The notes below the pieces were generated by a model, which saw nothing but the letters and a program-made list of their open reading frames with translations, did not search any database and was not told where the DNA came from. Both the position numbers and the translations under genes were made by a program. A stretch of 33,581 bases of DNA from Gomphosphaeria aponina SAG 52.96 = DSM 107014. Lineage in GTDB: Bacteria; Cyanobacteriota; Cyanobacteriia; Cyanobacteriales; Gomphosphaeriaceae. The stretch lies in NCBI GenBank assembly GCA_016903655.1, contig JADQBC010000031.1, positions 1 to 33,581 on the forward strand, given 5' to 3'. Below, piece by piece: positions 18,569-28,048 of this stretch. The first letter of the stretch is position 1; every line of letters begins with the position of its first letter.

Positions 18569-18859
18569 CTAATTTGTTGCTGGCTGAAAACCAAAGCGAG
18601 AATAAAAATGAGCGTGACCCAACACTACTACTAATTCTTCCCCTCTATTATCAGCTATTTTTAAACCAGCTTGCACTAAATTACCGCCAATGCCTTGGAT
18701 ATTCTGGCAGCCCCCGGCGCAAGTGCCAGCAGTTTCGAGGTTTACTCTCCAAGTAATTAGACCTATAGTAGTCGGGAATAAAATTTGCCCACTTGGCGGA
18801 TGGCTGCGATTAATTTGGCCTAGGGCGATACTTTTTTGAGGTGCTAAAAAATTAGGCAA
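18569..18859 (-). pseudogene. decayed YhbS-like GNAT acetyltransferase
   Basis: A 96-codon frame ends with VVVLGHAHFYSRFGFQPA, the hallmark C-terminus of YhbS-like N-acetyltransferases, and contains QGIGGNLVQAGL, their acetyl-CoA motif. Just upstream, the expected LAP..PEYQ segment is spread over the other two frames (CTTGCGCCGGGGGC, then CCAGAATAT), which shows at least two frameshifts. The N-terminal half of the domain is absent and the fragment stops at the start of the mature C-terminal region. The gene is broken and should not be active. Confidence 0.7.
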
Positions 18860-18889
18860 TCAAGGGAGATTATTCTCCCCTGATTTACA

Positions 18890-19309
18890 TTATTTTACCT
18901 CAATCATTTCCCGAGCCTCAATCATTTGTCCGTTGTACATTAAACTTTCGTGACCATTGGCATTTAAACTAACGGTGATCTCATTTTGACCTGGTGCTAA
19001 TTCCCCAAGATAATACCAATTGCCATAAATTCGGGTAATTTTTTCCCCATTAATATAAAGATGAGCATGGCCTTCTGTGGGTGTACTTGTTTGATTTACA
19101 TTTTCAGGAGCAAATTGAAAATTAGTCACCTGAACTTCTAAATTCCAACCTTTAACTGCGTCTTCATGGACAATTAAATCTACTGTCGGTACAGGTTGAC
19201 CAGCAGTAATTTCTATGGTTGCATGTTCGTGCTGCTCACCTTCGTGAGCAGATACCCAGTTACTCAAAATAATTAATGATGCAGTAGCAAGTAAAATTTG
19301 TTTTCTCAT
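18890..19309 (-). CDS. secreted His-rich beta protein, possible metal binding
   Basis: The 139-residue product has a signal peptide (MRKQILLATASLIIL, cleavage after VSA near 22) followed at once by the His-rich motif HEGEQHEHA. The rest reads as an Ig-like beta sandwich ending in GHAHLYINGEKITRIYGNWY and LGELAPGQNEI. The ATG at 19309 is preferred over the TTG at 19318 because GGAG sits just before it. Proteins with this layout are periplasmic and are often linked to copper or other metals. That link is an inference from the histidines only. It lies between a broken acetyltransferase and a secreted TPR gene. Confidence 0.75.
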   Translation of the reverse strand: MRKQILLATASLIILSNWVSAHEGEQHEHATIEITAGQPVPTVDLIVHEDAVKGWNLEVQVTNFQFAPENVNQTSTPTEGHAHLYINGEKITRIYGNWYYLGELAPGQNEITVSLNANGHESLMYNGQMIEAREMIEVK

Positions 19310-19353
19310 TTTCTCCAATTAATAATGGTTGATGGGTAACTGCTCTCAGGAGT

Positions 19354-19412
19354 GGGCGGGTTTTGATATCAAGGTTATTCATTTATAACTTACGTTATCC
19401 CTAAACCCGCCC
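19354..19412 (-). terminator. GC-rich inverted repeat after the TPR gene
   Basis: GGGCGGGTTT (19354-19363) pairs with AAACCCGCCC (19403-19412) around a 39-base loop that itself contains ATAAC/GTTAT arms. It starts about 24 bases after the TPR stop on minus. The GTAGGGGCGGGTTT edge recurs in cyanobacterial intergenic DNA, so it may be a dispersed repeat as well as a terminator. Confidence 0.5.
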
Positions 19413-19435
19413 CTACAATTCATAAATGATAACTG

Positions 19436-20335
19436 TTAAACAATTACGCTTTCAGCGAGAGATAAACTGTGTTGAATGTCTTCAATAAGTTTGAGAGTTT
19501 GCTGATAAGCAGTGAGTCGATTTTGCTCACAAAAACATTGAGCCCCTTGACGCAAATCTGTCAAAGCTGCCTGCATATTACCCTGGTGATAAAAGGCTAA
19601 ACCCCGATTAATTAAAGCTTCTGGATGATTAGGGTTACGCAGGAGCGCCTCTGTAAAATAGTCAATAGCCTCAACATAATTTGCTAATTGATGACAGACA
19701 CAAGCTCGGTTATAATAGGCCCTAGAGTTACTGGTATCTAAGTTAATGGCGCGGTTAAAATCAGTAGTAGCTCCTTGTAAATTACCCAAACTAAGATAAG
19801 CTAATCCTCGGTCATTGTAAATAGTTGCCAGTTGGGAGCTATCTGCTGGGGATATGTGCAACAAAGCTTGGTTAAAATCAGCGATCGCCTCCTCATTTTT
19901 CCCCAAACTCAAATAAACTAACCCTCGGTTATAATAACCCCTCTCGTCATAGGGTTTGTCCTCCATAAATTCATGATAATTTTCTAGGGCAGCTTCATAT
20001 TCACCCAGGCGATAATGAGCCAAACCTCTGTGAAAATAAGCTGAATTTGCCCCAAAAGTTAACGCCAAAGTACAATCTGCCTTCGCTGCCCAATAATTTT
20101 CCAAATAAATATTAACCAAACAGCGATTACTATAAGCAGCCCCTAAATTTTGTTCCTCCTCAATTGCCTGAGTAAAATTCAACCAAGCTGCAGCATAATT
20201 CCCATTACGAGTCTCCAGCACACCCAACTTCAAGAAATCTTGAGTATTTGGAGAAGTTGCAGCTTTAGCACTGCCAAAAGCTAAAAAAAACATGAAAATT
20301 GTCAACCCAAAACTGATGCAAGAACGCAAAATCAT
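19436..20335 (-). CDS. secreted TPR-repeat protein
   Basis: The 299-residue protein has a signal peptide (hydrophobic 8-22, cleavage after AKA at 25). About seven tetratricopeptide repeats follow from residue 31 to near 265, with the usual AYYNRG and Y..A...F..A pattern. The last 30 residues are a helical cap. It should be a periplasmic or lumenal scaffold for protein complexes. Cysteines are scattered rather than paired. It is upstream of the His-rich secreted protein on the same strand, but with a hairpin between them, so they are probably separate transcripts. No enzymatic motif is present. Confidence 0.85.
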   Translation of the reverse strand: MILRSCISFGLTIFMFFLAFGSAKAATSPNTQDFLKLGVLETRNGNYAAAWLNFTQAIEEEQNLGAAYSNRCLVNIYLENYWAAKADCTLALTFGANSAYFHRGLAHYRLGEYEAALENYHEFMEDKPYDERGYYNRGLVYLSLGKNEEAIADFNQALLHISPADSSQLATIYNDRGLAYLSLGNLQGATTDFNRAINLDTSNSRAYYNRACVCHQLANYVEAIDYFTEALLRNPNHPEALINRGLAFYHQGNMQAALTDLRQGAQCFCEQNRLTAYQQTLKLIEDIQHSLSLAESVIV

Positions 20336-20490
20336 GGCAGAATAGTTTTAGTTTCGTTACCAGCCTCAATTGTGGAGCCAACTCATAGTGAATGTCAAAA
20401 GACCATCTGTAAAACTTCCAAACCAACCACTTTGTGTAGCAGAGTTGAGGAACATTTTCCCCAAGCAAACTGTCTCTAACTCCCAAGCTT

Positions 20491-20715
20491 TTACTCGAGG
20501 TTAATTTCAACCAGCTTATTTTTAGAAGTTAAACCAGACTTGAGCAAAATTTGGGATTTTGCTACATTATACCTAGCCGCCAGTAATGCGATTAACTCTT
20601 GATTCGCTTTTCCATCCACAGGAGGTGATTTGAGGCGTACTGTCAGACTACCATCAGCGGCCTCTTCTATTTTTTGTTCCTTAGAATTAGGTTGAACCTT
20701 AACTTTTATTTTCAT
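20491..20715 (-). CDS. DUF167 (YggU-family) protein
   Basis: The 74-residue protein has the compact DUF167 pattern: the beta strand [13 protein letters not shown], then [15 protein letters not shown] (24-38), and the helix [13 protein letters not shown] followed by the final strand [17 protein letters not shown] is the family signature. The fold is small and soluble; the biochemical role is not established. The start at 20715 is the only ATG in frame. About 150 bases separate it from the TPR gene downstream, which I see as featureless. Confidence 0.9.
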   Translation of the reverse strand: MKIKVKVQPNSKEQKIEEAADGSLTVRLKSPPVDGKANQELIALLAARYNVAKSQILLKSGLTSKNKLVEINLE

Positions 20716-20789
20716 ACAATTATCTTATATAAACTGAGTTAGAATTAATTACCAAAGGCAAAGCTAAACTATTTTACCGAAAATTCTCT

Positions 20790-20830
20790 GGAGGCAGCCT
20801 GTTCAGTGTCATACAAAAGTAAAAAAAAAA
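20790..20830 (+). promoter_or_regulatory. probable natural tamB start (GGAGG, GTG) followed by an A10 tract
   Basis: GGAGG at 20790-20794 is followed after 11 bases by GTG (20806). That frame reads VSYKSKKK and then enters ten consecutive A residues (20821-20830). One extra A would join it to the TamB frame, giving a basic cytoplasmic tail before the membrane helix. In the sequence as given, the GTG frame stops at 20857 and the TamB frame is closed upstream at 20820. Confidence 0.55.
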
Positions 20831-20894
20831 TATCAAGACCAATCCCAATCAAAAATTAGATTCTCCTAGAAATAACTGGTTCAAGCGGCCCATT

Positions 20895-23800
20895 TTGCTC
20901 ACTATCATCTCAGTTTTACTTTTGACTCTGGGCGGCAGCTTAACCTATGGGTGGTTTTTAATCACCCGCAAACTAGCACCAGTAGCAGAAAAAGAACTAA
21001 CCAACCTCCTTAACCGCCCAGTAAAAATTGGCGCAGTAGAAGGTTTTGCTCTCGGAGGAGTACGATTTGCTTCCAGTGAAATCCCCCCCACCCCCACCGA
21101 TCCAGACAGAGTAACTGTGGAAGCAGTGAATGTGGGATTTAATCCCGTAAAATTGCTCCTCGCCAACAAATTGGAGTTAAATGTAACCTTACTCAAACCC
21201 GATTTTTACATCGAACAAGACATCAACGGCCACTGGGTATCCACCGACATCAACACCCCAACCCCATCGGGTTCAGGTTTACAAGTGCAACTCAAAAAGT
21301 TACAAATAAAAGATGCACAAGTGACACTGGTGGGCAGATCAGCCACAGACACCCTCAAACCCCCAGTCGAGCTAGAGGTATCCCGTGCCACAGGCACTAT
21401 TCTCCCTGACCTCATCACCTTCAATCTTACAGGGAAACTAGCCCAAGGGGGAGAATTAAAGTTAATTAATAGCAAATTCCAGCCCGCAAGCAATGAGCTG
21501 ACATTAGGAATACAGGCAAAAAAATTAGCAGTTACAGCAATTAGTAACTTACTTCCCCTGCCATTGCATTTACAATCAGGGACAGCAGAGGGAAATCTGC
21601 AAATAAAATTAAAAAACGGAAAAGTAAACCATTGGCAGGGAAACACACACCTCAATGACGTAACTTTTACCATCGAAGAAGTGATGCAAAGTTTTAGCCA
21701 AACCAATGGTAATCTTCTCTTTCAAGGCACTGAAATTGAATTAGAAAATGTGAGTACCTTCTTCGATTTAATCCCAGGAATAGCAAATGGAATCATAGAT
21801 ACTCAGGGAGAATATAACATCCTCGTCCAAACTGAACCAGTAGCAACAGCAAATGTCATCAAAACCCTTCAATTACCCCAACCCTCCATACCCATTTCAG
21901 GAGAAATCAAAGGAGCAATTCAAGTAACAGGGCCCCTAGATAACCCGTTAATAAATTTCGACGTAACCACAACCAAAACTGCCACCATCAACCAAGTAGA
22001 ATTTACTTCCATTACCGCCAATTTACAGCTCCAAAATTCTACCCTATTCATCCCCCAATTCCAAGCAATACCTAAAGTAGGAGGAGAAACTTTAGGATCA
22101 GGAAAAATCCAACTACAAGATACCAATTTTCTGTTTGACCTGCAAGCAAACAATGTACCGACAAACAACACTATTTTACCCTTTTCCCTGGGACAAATAT
22201 CAGGTAAAACACAAATTACTGGTTTCTTGAACCAACCAGAAAGTATAACTGCAACTGGGGCAGCAACGGCTGGAGGTTTGACCACCAAAAACTTTCAACT
22301 CAAACAAGGGAAATGGTCAACCATATTAGCAGCAGAGCAGGTAAAACTTAGTCAGCTTTTGCCAGAATTTTCCCATCAAGTACAAGGAGAAATTAACGGC
22401 ACATTAAACCTAGAAGGAAACTGGGGTGACTGGCAGGATATTAGGGGAAAAGGTACAGCCAGCTTAACAGCAGCAGGGGGCAAAGTTATCGCCACAAATC
22501 TGGAAATTGCTAATGGAAGTTTTAGCACCTTACTTATTCCCGAAGCCATAGCATTAAACAGCTTTTCTGAGAATTTGCGGGGAGAATTATCGGGAAAATT
22601 GAAAGTAAGAGGGAGTTTAAACCCCCTGAATTTCAACTCAATACAAGCAACAGGAGCATTAAACTTTAGTGAAGGCATTGCTCTGATTGACAGACCTTTA
22701 ACTACAAAAATGCATTGGCAGGGAGAAAAAATTGAAATTACCGAAATCAGGGGAAAAGGAGTGGGAGGGAGTGGGTTAATAGCTGTTAACTTAGCAGGAA
22801 AAACATCGGAAATTATCCAAGAGTTAGACCTGGAAATCCAAGCAGAAGAAATCCAACTAGAATCATTACCAATTTCAGGATTAGAAATAGGGAAAATAAA
22901 ACTATTAGGGACAACAGACTTTACGGGAAAAATCACAGGAAACCCCAACTCACCCACAGTAAAAGGAGACTTAACTCTCCACAATTTTACTATAGCAGGA
23001 AATGCTAGTGGTAATAGTTTTAGGAACTCTTTTGAATCTTTACTCACAGGCAAAGTGGAAATAATTCCAGGAGAAAAAGTTAACCTAGAATTAGCAGGAG
23101 TTACAGACAGAATTGACCTAATTTTGGATAAAGAAAATCGACCAACAACATTTTTGCTCCAACAAAATGAAATAATTGCCCAAGGAGTAAGTAAAGGGGA
23201 ACTTTTGGCAATGAAAGTAGAAAATATACCTTTGAATTTAGTAAAAAACTATGCCCTGCAACACTCCCCAAAGAAAATAGCAGCTATTCCCATAGGTGGA
23301 AAACTAAATGGAGAAATAAACATTAACTGGAACAGCAAAGCGACAAAAGGCACAGTCGAAGTGCAACAACCAGTATTGGGAGCAATAATAGGCGATCGCT
23401 TTCTTGCCCAGGTTCAATATATAGATGGCATTGGGTCAGTTACAGAAGGGAAATTAGTCAAAGGAGAAAGTGAATACCTATTTAATGGTAGTTTAAACAC
23501 AAAAGCAGAAAATTCTTATGTCGCCTCAGTTCAAATAGTGGCAGGAGAAATACAAGATATCCTCCAAACCCTGCAAATCTTTGAAGTATCAGACTTAAGC
23601 AATGAATTATATTCCCAAACTTACGGCAGTGCAGCAGATTTGTATTCCCCAGGTGAAGAACAGCCATTATTTGCAGTCGGGTTGCCAGAAAAAACAATCT
23701 TAGAACAAATAGGTAAGCTAGCAGAAATTCAAGAAGAAATAGCCGACAGAGAAAAAAACCAAAAAAGAGAAGCTGTACCCAAATTAGCAAACCTTAGAGG

Positions 23801-25790
23801 AACCATCAATGGAACAGTAGAAGTAGAAGGAAAAGAAACAGGAATAACAGGAGCAAACTTTAACTTAGAAGGAAAAGAATGGGAATGGGGAGAATACAAA
23901 ATCAAACAAGCGATCGCCGTAGGCAACTATGAAAATGGGCTATTAAACCTCCAACCCATTAACATCAAAATAGGAGAAAACAGCGAAATATCCCTGAAAG
24001 GAGTTTACGGAGGTGAAAGCCAAAATGGAGAACTCCAACTCACAAACTTTCCCCTAAAATTAGCCCAAAACTATCTCCCCGCTCACCTTAAAATTGACGG
24101 CATGGCAGACGCAAATATCCAGCTTGCAGGGAGTCAAAAAAACCCCCTAGCCACAGGAGAAATCACCATTAATAAAGGAACAATCAACCAAACCTCCCTC
24201 AAATCTACCCAAGGAAAATTCAATTATCAAAACGCCCGTTTAGATTTCTTCTTTCAATCTTTGTGGGATGAAAAATATCTAGGAATACCAGATATTAACT
24301 GGCAGGGGAGCAACTTAAATAGAGAGAGCAAATTTCTTGACAAATCACCCCTATTAATTACAGGTAGTTTTCCCTATCAATTACCCTTTGCTTCAGTCAA
24401 ACCAGACCATGAGCAATTCAACTTAAAATTAAATATTAAAGACTCTGGACTCATGTTATTAAACATCTTTAGTCAAGGTCAACTCAACTGGGTTGATGGG
24501 AAAGGAGAAGTCAAACTAGACATAGCAGGAAACTTTGACCAAGAAAAACTTCAAATTCAACAAACTATGGGCAATGCCAAAATAGAAAATGGCACAATTG
24601 CCGCCCAATTTTTCCCCAAAGATCCCCTAACAGAAATCAATGGAGCAATCGGATTTAATCTAGATCGAATAACAGTAGAAAACCTCAAAGGTAAATTCAG
24701 TGGCGGAGAAGTGCAAATAAATGGAACTCTACCTCTAACCCCAGCAACTCCCCAAGAAAATCCCCTCACTGTCAATCTTCAAAACCTTGCCCTAAATTTA
24801 AGAGGAATTTATCAAGGAAATGCGTTAGGTAATATAAATATTACTGGCACAGTTTTCCAGCCAAAAATTGGCGGTCAATTACAATTATTCGACGGCAAAA
24901 TCCAACTTACACCAACCCAGACATTAACAGGAATAAGTAATCAAAAAAGTTTAACACCAGAAATTTACTTCAATAATCTCCAATTCAAATTAGGAGAAAA
25001 TGTTCAAATCATCCAAACCCCAGTCTTAAACTTTTTTGCCGAAGGAAGCTTAAGCTTAAACGGCACAAAATCTGAACTACTTCCAGAAGGAAGCATCCAA
25101 TTAAAAGGAGGTCAAGTAAACCTTTTTGCCAGTCAATTGCGACTAGCAGAAGGAGCAAAAAATACAGCCAGATTTTTTCCCAATCACGGACTTGATCCAT
25201 ATTTAGATATACAATTAATCGGGTTAGTATCAGAAACAAATCGCAACCAGATCCCCATAGATCCTTCATCCCCAGAAATTAGAGATCTCCCCCAAGAATC
25301 CCTTGGTAGCTTACAAACAATTCGCATCGAAGCCAATGTCAACGGGTTTGCTAGCCAACTTACCAATAATATCAATTTAAGCAGCAGTCCTCCCCGTAGC
25401 GAAAAAGAAATCATTGCCCTTTTAGGAGGTGGTTTTATCAATAATTTTGGCACTAATGAAAGTACCCTGGGATTAGCCAACCTAGCAGGAAAAGCATTCT
25501 TTGGCAGTTTTCAAGGCCATGTAGCCGATGCTTTTGGTTTATCCCAATTTGCCATTTTTCCCACCCAAATTATTGAAGAAACTCAACGAACTTCTACCCT
25601 GGGATTAGGTGGTGAAATCAGTATAGATATTGCCAATAGATTCTCCTTTTCCGTCCTCAAAATTTTAACCAACGAACAAAAACCCCAATTTGGCTTTAGA
25701 TACCGTTTAAATAATAACATCCTCCTGCGCGGTTCTAGCAACTTTAACAACGAAAGTAGAGGCGTAATTGAATATCAACAACGGTTTTAG
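20895..25790 (+). CDS. tamB: translocation and assembly module protein TamB (DUF490)
   Basis: At about 1,630 residues this is a TamB-type intermembrane protein. A hydrophobic N-terminal anchor (residues 1-25) is followed by a very long run of amphipathic beta strands with recurring GxLxLxG and NxxLxGxIxG patterns. The C-terminal DUF490 domain occupies roughly the last 350 residues and ends in RGVIEYQQRF with a terminal aromatic residue. Such proteins form a hydrophobic groove bridging inner and outer membranes and are linked to lipid transport or outer-membrane protein assembly. The Omp85-type partner is not in the window. The annotated TTG start lacks a Shine-Dalgarno, and NNWFKRPI just upstream in frame looks coding. 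The true start is probably the GTG at 20806 across an A10 tract. Confidence 0.9.
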   Translation: MLTIISVLLLTLGGSLTYGWFLITRKLAPVAEKELTNLLNRPVKIGAVEGFALGGVRFASSEIPPTPTDPDRVTVEAVNVGFNPVKLLLANKLELNVTLLKPDFYIEQDINGHWVSTDINTPTPSGSGLQVQLKKLQIKDAQVTLVGRSATDTLKPPVELEVSRATGTILPDLITFNLTGKLAQGGELKLINSKFQPASNELTLGIQAKKLAVTAISNLLPLPLHLQSGTAEGNLQIKLKNGKVNHWQGNTHLNDVTFTIEEVMQSFSQTNGNLLFQGTEIELENVSTFFDLIPGIANGIIDTQGEYNILVQTEPVATANVIKTLQLPQPSIPISGEIKGAIQVTGPLDNPLINFDVTTTKTATINQVEFTSITANLQLQNSTLFIPQFQAIPKVGGETLGSGKIQLQDTNFLFDLQANNVPTNNTILPFSLGQISGKTQITGFLNQPESITATGAATAGGLTTKNFQLKQGKWSTILAAEQVKLSQLLPEFSHQVQGEINGTLNLEGNWGDWQDIRGKGTASLTAAGGKVIATNLEIANGSFSTLLIPEAIALNSFSENLRGELSGKLKVRGSLNPLNFNSIQATGALNFSEGIALIDRPLTTKMHWQGEKIEITEIRGKGVGGSGLIAVNLAGKTSEIIQELDLEIQAEEIQLESLPISGLEIGKIKLLGTTDFTGKITGNPNSPTVKGDLTLHNFTIAGNASGNSFRNSFESLLTGKVEIIPGEKVNLELAGVTDRIDLILDKENRPTTFLLQQNEIIAQGVSKGELLAMKVENIPLNLVKNYALQHSPKKIAAIPIGGKLNGEININWNSKATKGTVEVQQPVLGAIIGDRFLAQVQYIDGIGSVTEGKLVKGESEYLFNGSLNTKAENSYVASVQIVAGEIQDILQTLQIFEVSDLSNELYSQTYGSAADLYSPGEEQPLFAVGLPEKTILEQIGKLAEIQEEIADREKNQKREAVPKLANLRGTINGTVEVEGKETGITGANFNLEGKEWEWGEYKIKQAIAVGNYENGLLNLQPINIKIGENSEISLKGVYGGESQNGELQLTNFPLKLAQNYLPAHLKIDGMADANIQLAGSQKNPLATGEITINKGTINQTSLKSTQGKFNYQNARLDFFFQSLWDEKYLGIPDINWQGSNLNRESKFLDKSPLLITGSFPYQLPFASVKPDHEQFNLKLNIKDSGLMLLNIFSQGQLNWVDGKGEVKLDIAGNFDQEKLQIQQTMGNAKIENGTIAAQFFPKDPLTEINGAIGFNLDRITVENLKGKFSGGEVQINGTLPLTPATPQENPLTVNLQNLALNLRGIYQGNALGNINITGTVFQPKIGGQLQLFDGKIQLTPTQTLTGISNQKSLTPEIYFNNLQFKLGENVQIIQTPVLNFFAEGSLSLNGTKSELLPEGSIQLKGGQVNLFASQLRLAEGAKNTARFFPNHGLDPYLDIQLIGLVSETNRNQIPIDPSSPEIRDLPQESLGSLQTIRIEANVNGFASQLTNNINLSSSPPRSEKEIIALLGGGFINNFGTNESTLGLANLAGKAFFGSFQGHVADAFGLSQFAIFPTQIIEETQRTSTLGLGGEISIDIANRFSFSVLKILTNEQKPQFGFRYRLNNNILLRGSSNFNNESRGVIEYQQRF

Positions 25791-25810
25791 TTAATGGTTA
25801 ATGGAGTCTA

Positions 25811-28048
25811 TCAAATACATTTAATAATCCTGGTAACAGCAGAATGAATAGCAGCAAGTTGGTCATTAATCGCTTCAATTTCTACCCCTAAAATACTAAA
25901 ATCCCGCAAAAATTGACGAGTTGGAGTAGAATCCATATTCGCAGCAAATTCTTCTAAACGCACAGCTTGAAAATCATGGAAAATACCTTGAATCTGTTGT
26001 TCACTTACCTCTAAATCTCTTAAAGATGGTAGCCTAGTATTTTCTGTAAGTGAAGTAGCAAACTGAGCTAAAATTCCCTCAACTAGAGCAACAAATCTCA
26101 CCAATTCTGGCACAGGAGCAGTCCCACGAAAATGTTCTAGTTGCGCCATTAAAACCGTTACAGAACGACTGAAACGATTCAAATAATTAATCAGAGTTAA
26201 GACTGGCTCAATCTGAGACATTTTAGTTTGAGGGTCACTACTAAAACGTTGAAAAGAAGCCTGAGCATTAAAATAAGCAAGTCGATTTTTTTGTCTCTCC
26301 TTCCCAATAACTAAAGGCTCATATTCAGCTTCTCCTAAATAAACTGCCATCACTGTTTGAAAATAACTACGAGTGGAATCAATGAGAGCTGCAAGATAAG
26401 CAGAAAGTCGTTTTTCTTCCCGTTCCCGAAACAGGAAAAACACAGCAACCACCGCCAGCCCTGCTCCTAATAAAGTACAACCAATCCGCATTAAAGCGAT
26501 TTCCCCTCCTCCCACTGGGGTTTTTAATTCACTCAAAATCATCGCAAAAATAGAAATAAAGAACACCGCCACCCCATAATGGAAACGCAGCAGAGAATAA
26601 GCAATAGCAATAGATAAAATACTAATACCTTCTAAAATATACTCACTACTAATAATTGCCAACAAAACAACAGTAAAAACCACTCCTAAAATCGTGCCAA
26701 TTATCCGATGAAAGAAACGCTGAAAAGTATTACCCACATCAGGTTGTAAAACCAACAAAATAGTAAGAGTTACCCAAAACCCCTGGGAAATATTAGTTAA
26801 AGAATAAATAGTTACTGCCACTGCGTTAGTTACCCCCAAACGCAGTCCATGAAGAAAAAGGGAAGAATCTAAAGTAAAATTATCTTGCAATGGTTCAAAC
26901 CAAGACATTTCCTTTGACTCTAACTTATCCCTCTCATTTTTGAGAAAAACATTCCCCTTTGGCTGATGTTTACGGGGAACAGTATCCATGTCCGAAGCAA
27001 TAGCAATTGTAGATTTTAATTGTTTAATTACCAATTCTAGGATCACCACCAACCGACCCACCACCATTAAAGTGGCATAATCATCAGTATTATCTTGAAT
27101 AACTTGTCTTTGGAATTGTTTTTGTTGAGCGATCGCCTTAGCAATTAACTCCAAACTCCCCAAATCAACCACTGTCAGTTTACCCAAAATCACCTGCGCC
27201 AAATTTTGCGCAACCAAAGCAATTTTTGCTTCTGCATCATCAATTAAAATACTCACAGTCAGAAATTGAGGCGAATCACGGTAAACCTCCACCAATTCCC
27301 TCAAACTCACTACCGAAGTAATCAAACGGTCTGCATCTTCAATCAGTACAATTAGTATTTCCCCGAGGGGGCTACCACCCATGCGCCCCATACGGTGAAC
27401 ACTCAAAGCATCCCGCGCCGATTGTAAAGCCTGCTTCAGCGTCACCACCCCTTCCAATTCGGCTATTGAATCTGCACAACAACCTTGAATATATTGAGCG
27501 ATCGCCTGATAACAACCAGCCACAGCCGAGCGCAAAGGTTGAAAAGGCCTAAGTGGCCACATCACCAAACAGAGAAACATCCCCCACCCCCCACCCACCA
27601 AACAAATCAACACCCGCTGTAGTCCCACCAACCAATCCCCTCCTGGCAATTCAATCCCAAACAGAAAAAACAAGCCCGTAATCATCCCCATCATCGTCCC
27701 AGGATGTCCATATACTGTAGCATATCCTGCACCAAAAAGCCACAATCCAGTTATCAACACCTTCAGCCACAGTATTGAGCCGAGGAAAGTACTAATAAAC
27801 AAAGACACAGAGCAGCCCACAATAGTAGCCAGAGTAGTAAGCGCGCGAGTTTTATATAAACCCCCCACATCCCCCAACACAAAAAATATCGCAGCCAAAC
27901 CCACATAAGAACCAATTTCTGGAAAAGAAGTCAACTTCCCAATCATCAGGGGAACAGCAAAAGCAAAAACAGTTTGCAAACCACGAGCTATTTCCAGTTT
28001 CCCCCCACGCTCAAAGAGAAACCCTAAGATCCGAAAATTAGAAGACAT
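25811..28048 (-). CDS. FUSC-family membrane protein (YccS/aromatic-acid-exporter-like)
   Basis: The 745-residue protein has two membrane modules: hydrophobic helices at about 24-165 and 405-540, separated by a helical soluble part (170-395) and followed by a C-terminal helical domain (545-745). The second module carries the FUSC signature QGFWVTLTILLVLQPDVGNT (422-441), then RFFHRIIGTILG. FUSC proteins include fusaric-acid and aromatic-acid efflux components and YccS. The exported substrate is unknown, and no periplasmic adaptor gene is adjacent. It starts with ATG at 28048 and converges with tamB across 20 bases. Its first six codons and leader are repeated upstream in a tandem duplication, which may have multiplied its promoter. 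Confidence 0.85.
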   Translation of the reverse strand: MSSNFRILGFLFERGGKLEIARGLQTVFAFAVPLMIGKLTSFPEIGSYVGLAAIFFVLGDVGGLYKTRALTTLATIVGCSVSLFISTFLGSILWLKVLITGLWLFGAGYATVYGHPGTMMGMITGLFFLFGIELPGGDWLVGLQRVLICLVGGGWGMFLCLVMWPLRPFQPLRSAVAGCYQAIAQYIQGCCADSIAELEGVVTLKQALQSARDALSVHRMGRMGGSPLGEILIVLIEDADRLITSVVSLRELVEVYRDSPQFLTVSILIDDAEAKIALVAQNLAQVILGKLTVVDLGSLELIAKAIAQQKQFQRQVIQDNTDDYATLMVVGRLVVILELVIKQLKSTIAIASDMDTVPRKHQPKGNVFLKNERDKLESKEMSWFEPLQDNFTLDSSLFLHGLRLGVTNAVAVTIYSLTNISQGFWVTLTILLVLQPDVGNTFQRFFHRIIGTILGVVFTVVLLAIISSEYILEGISILSIAIAYSLLRFHYGVAVFFISIFAMILSELKTPVGGGEIALMRIGCTLLGAGLAVVAVFFLFREREEKRLSAYLAALIDSTRSYFQTVMAVYLGEAEYEPLVIGKERQKNRLAYFNAQASFQRFSSDPQTKMSQIEPVLTLINYLNRFSRSVTVLMAQLEHFRGTAPVPELVRFVALVEGILAQFATSLTENTRLPSLRDLEVSEQQIQGIFHDFQAVRLEEFAANMDSTPTRQFLRDFSILGVEIEAINDQLAAIHSAVTRIIKCI

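Noticed and set aside
20265-20510. 81-codon minus-strand ORF
   Set aside because: It overlaps the signal-peptide end of the TPR gene and the end of the DUF167 gene in other frames, and its sequence has no recognisable pattern.
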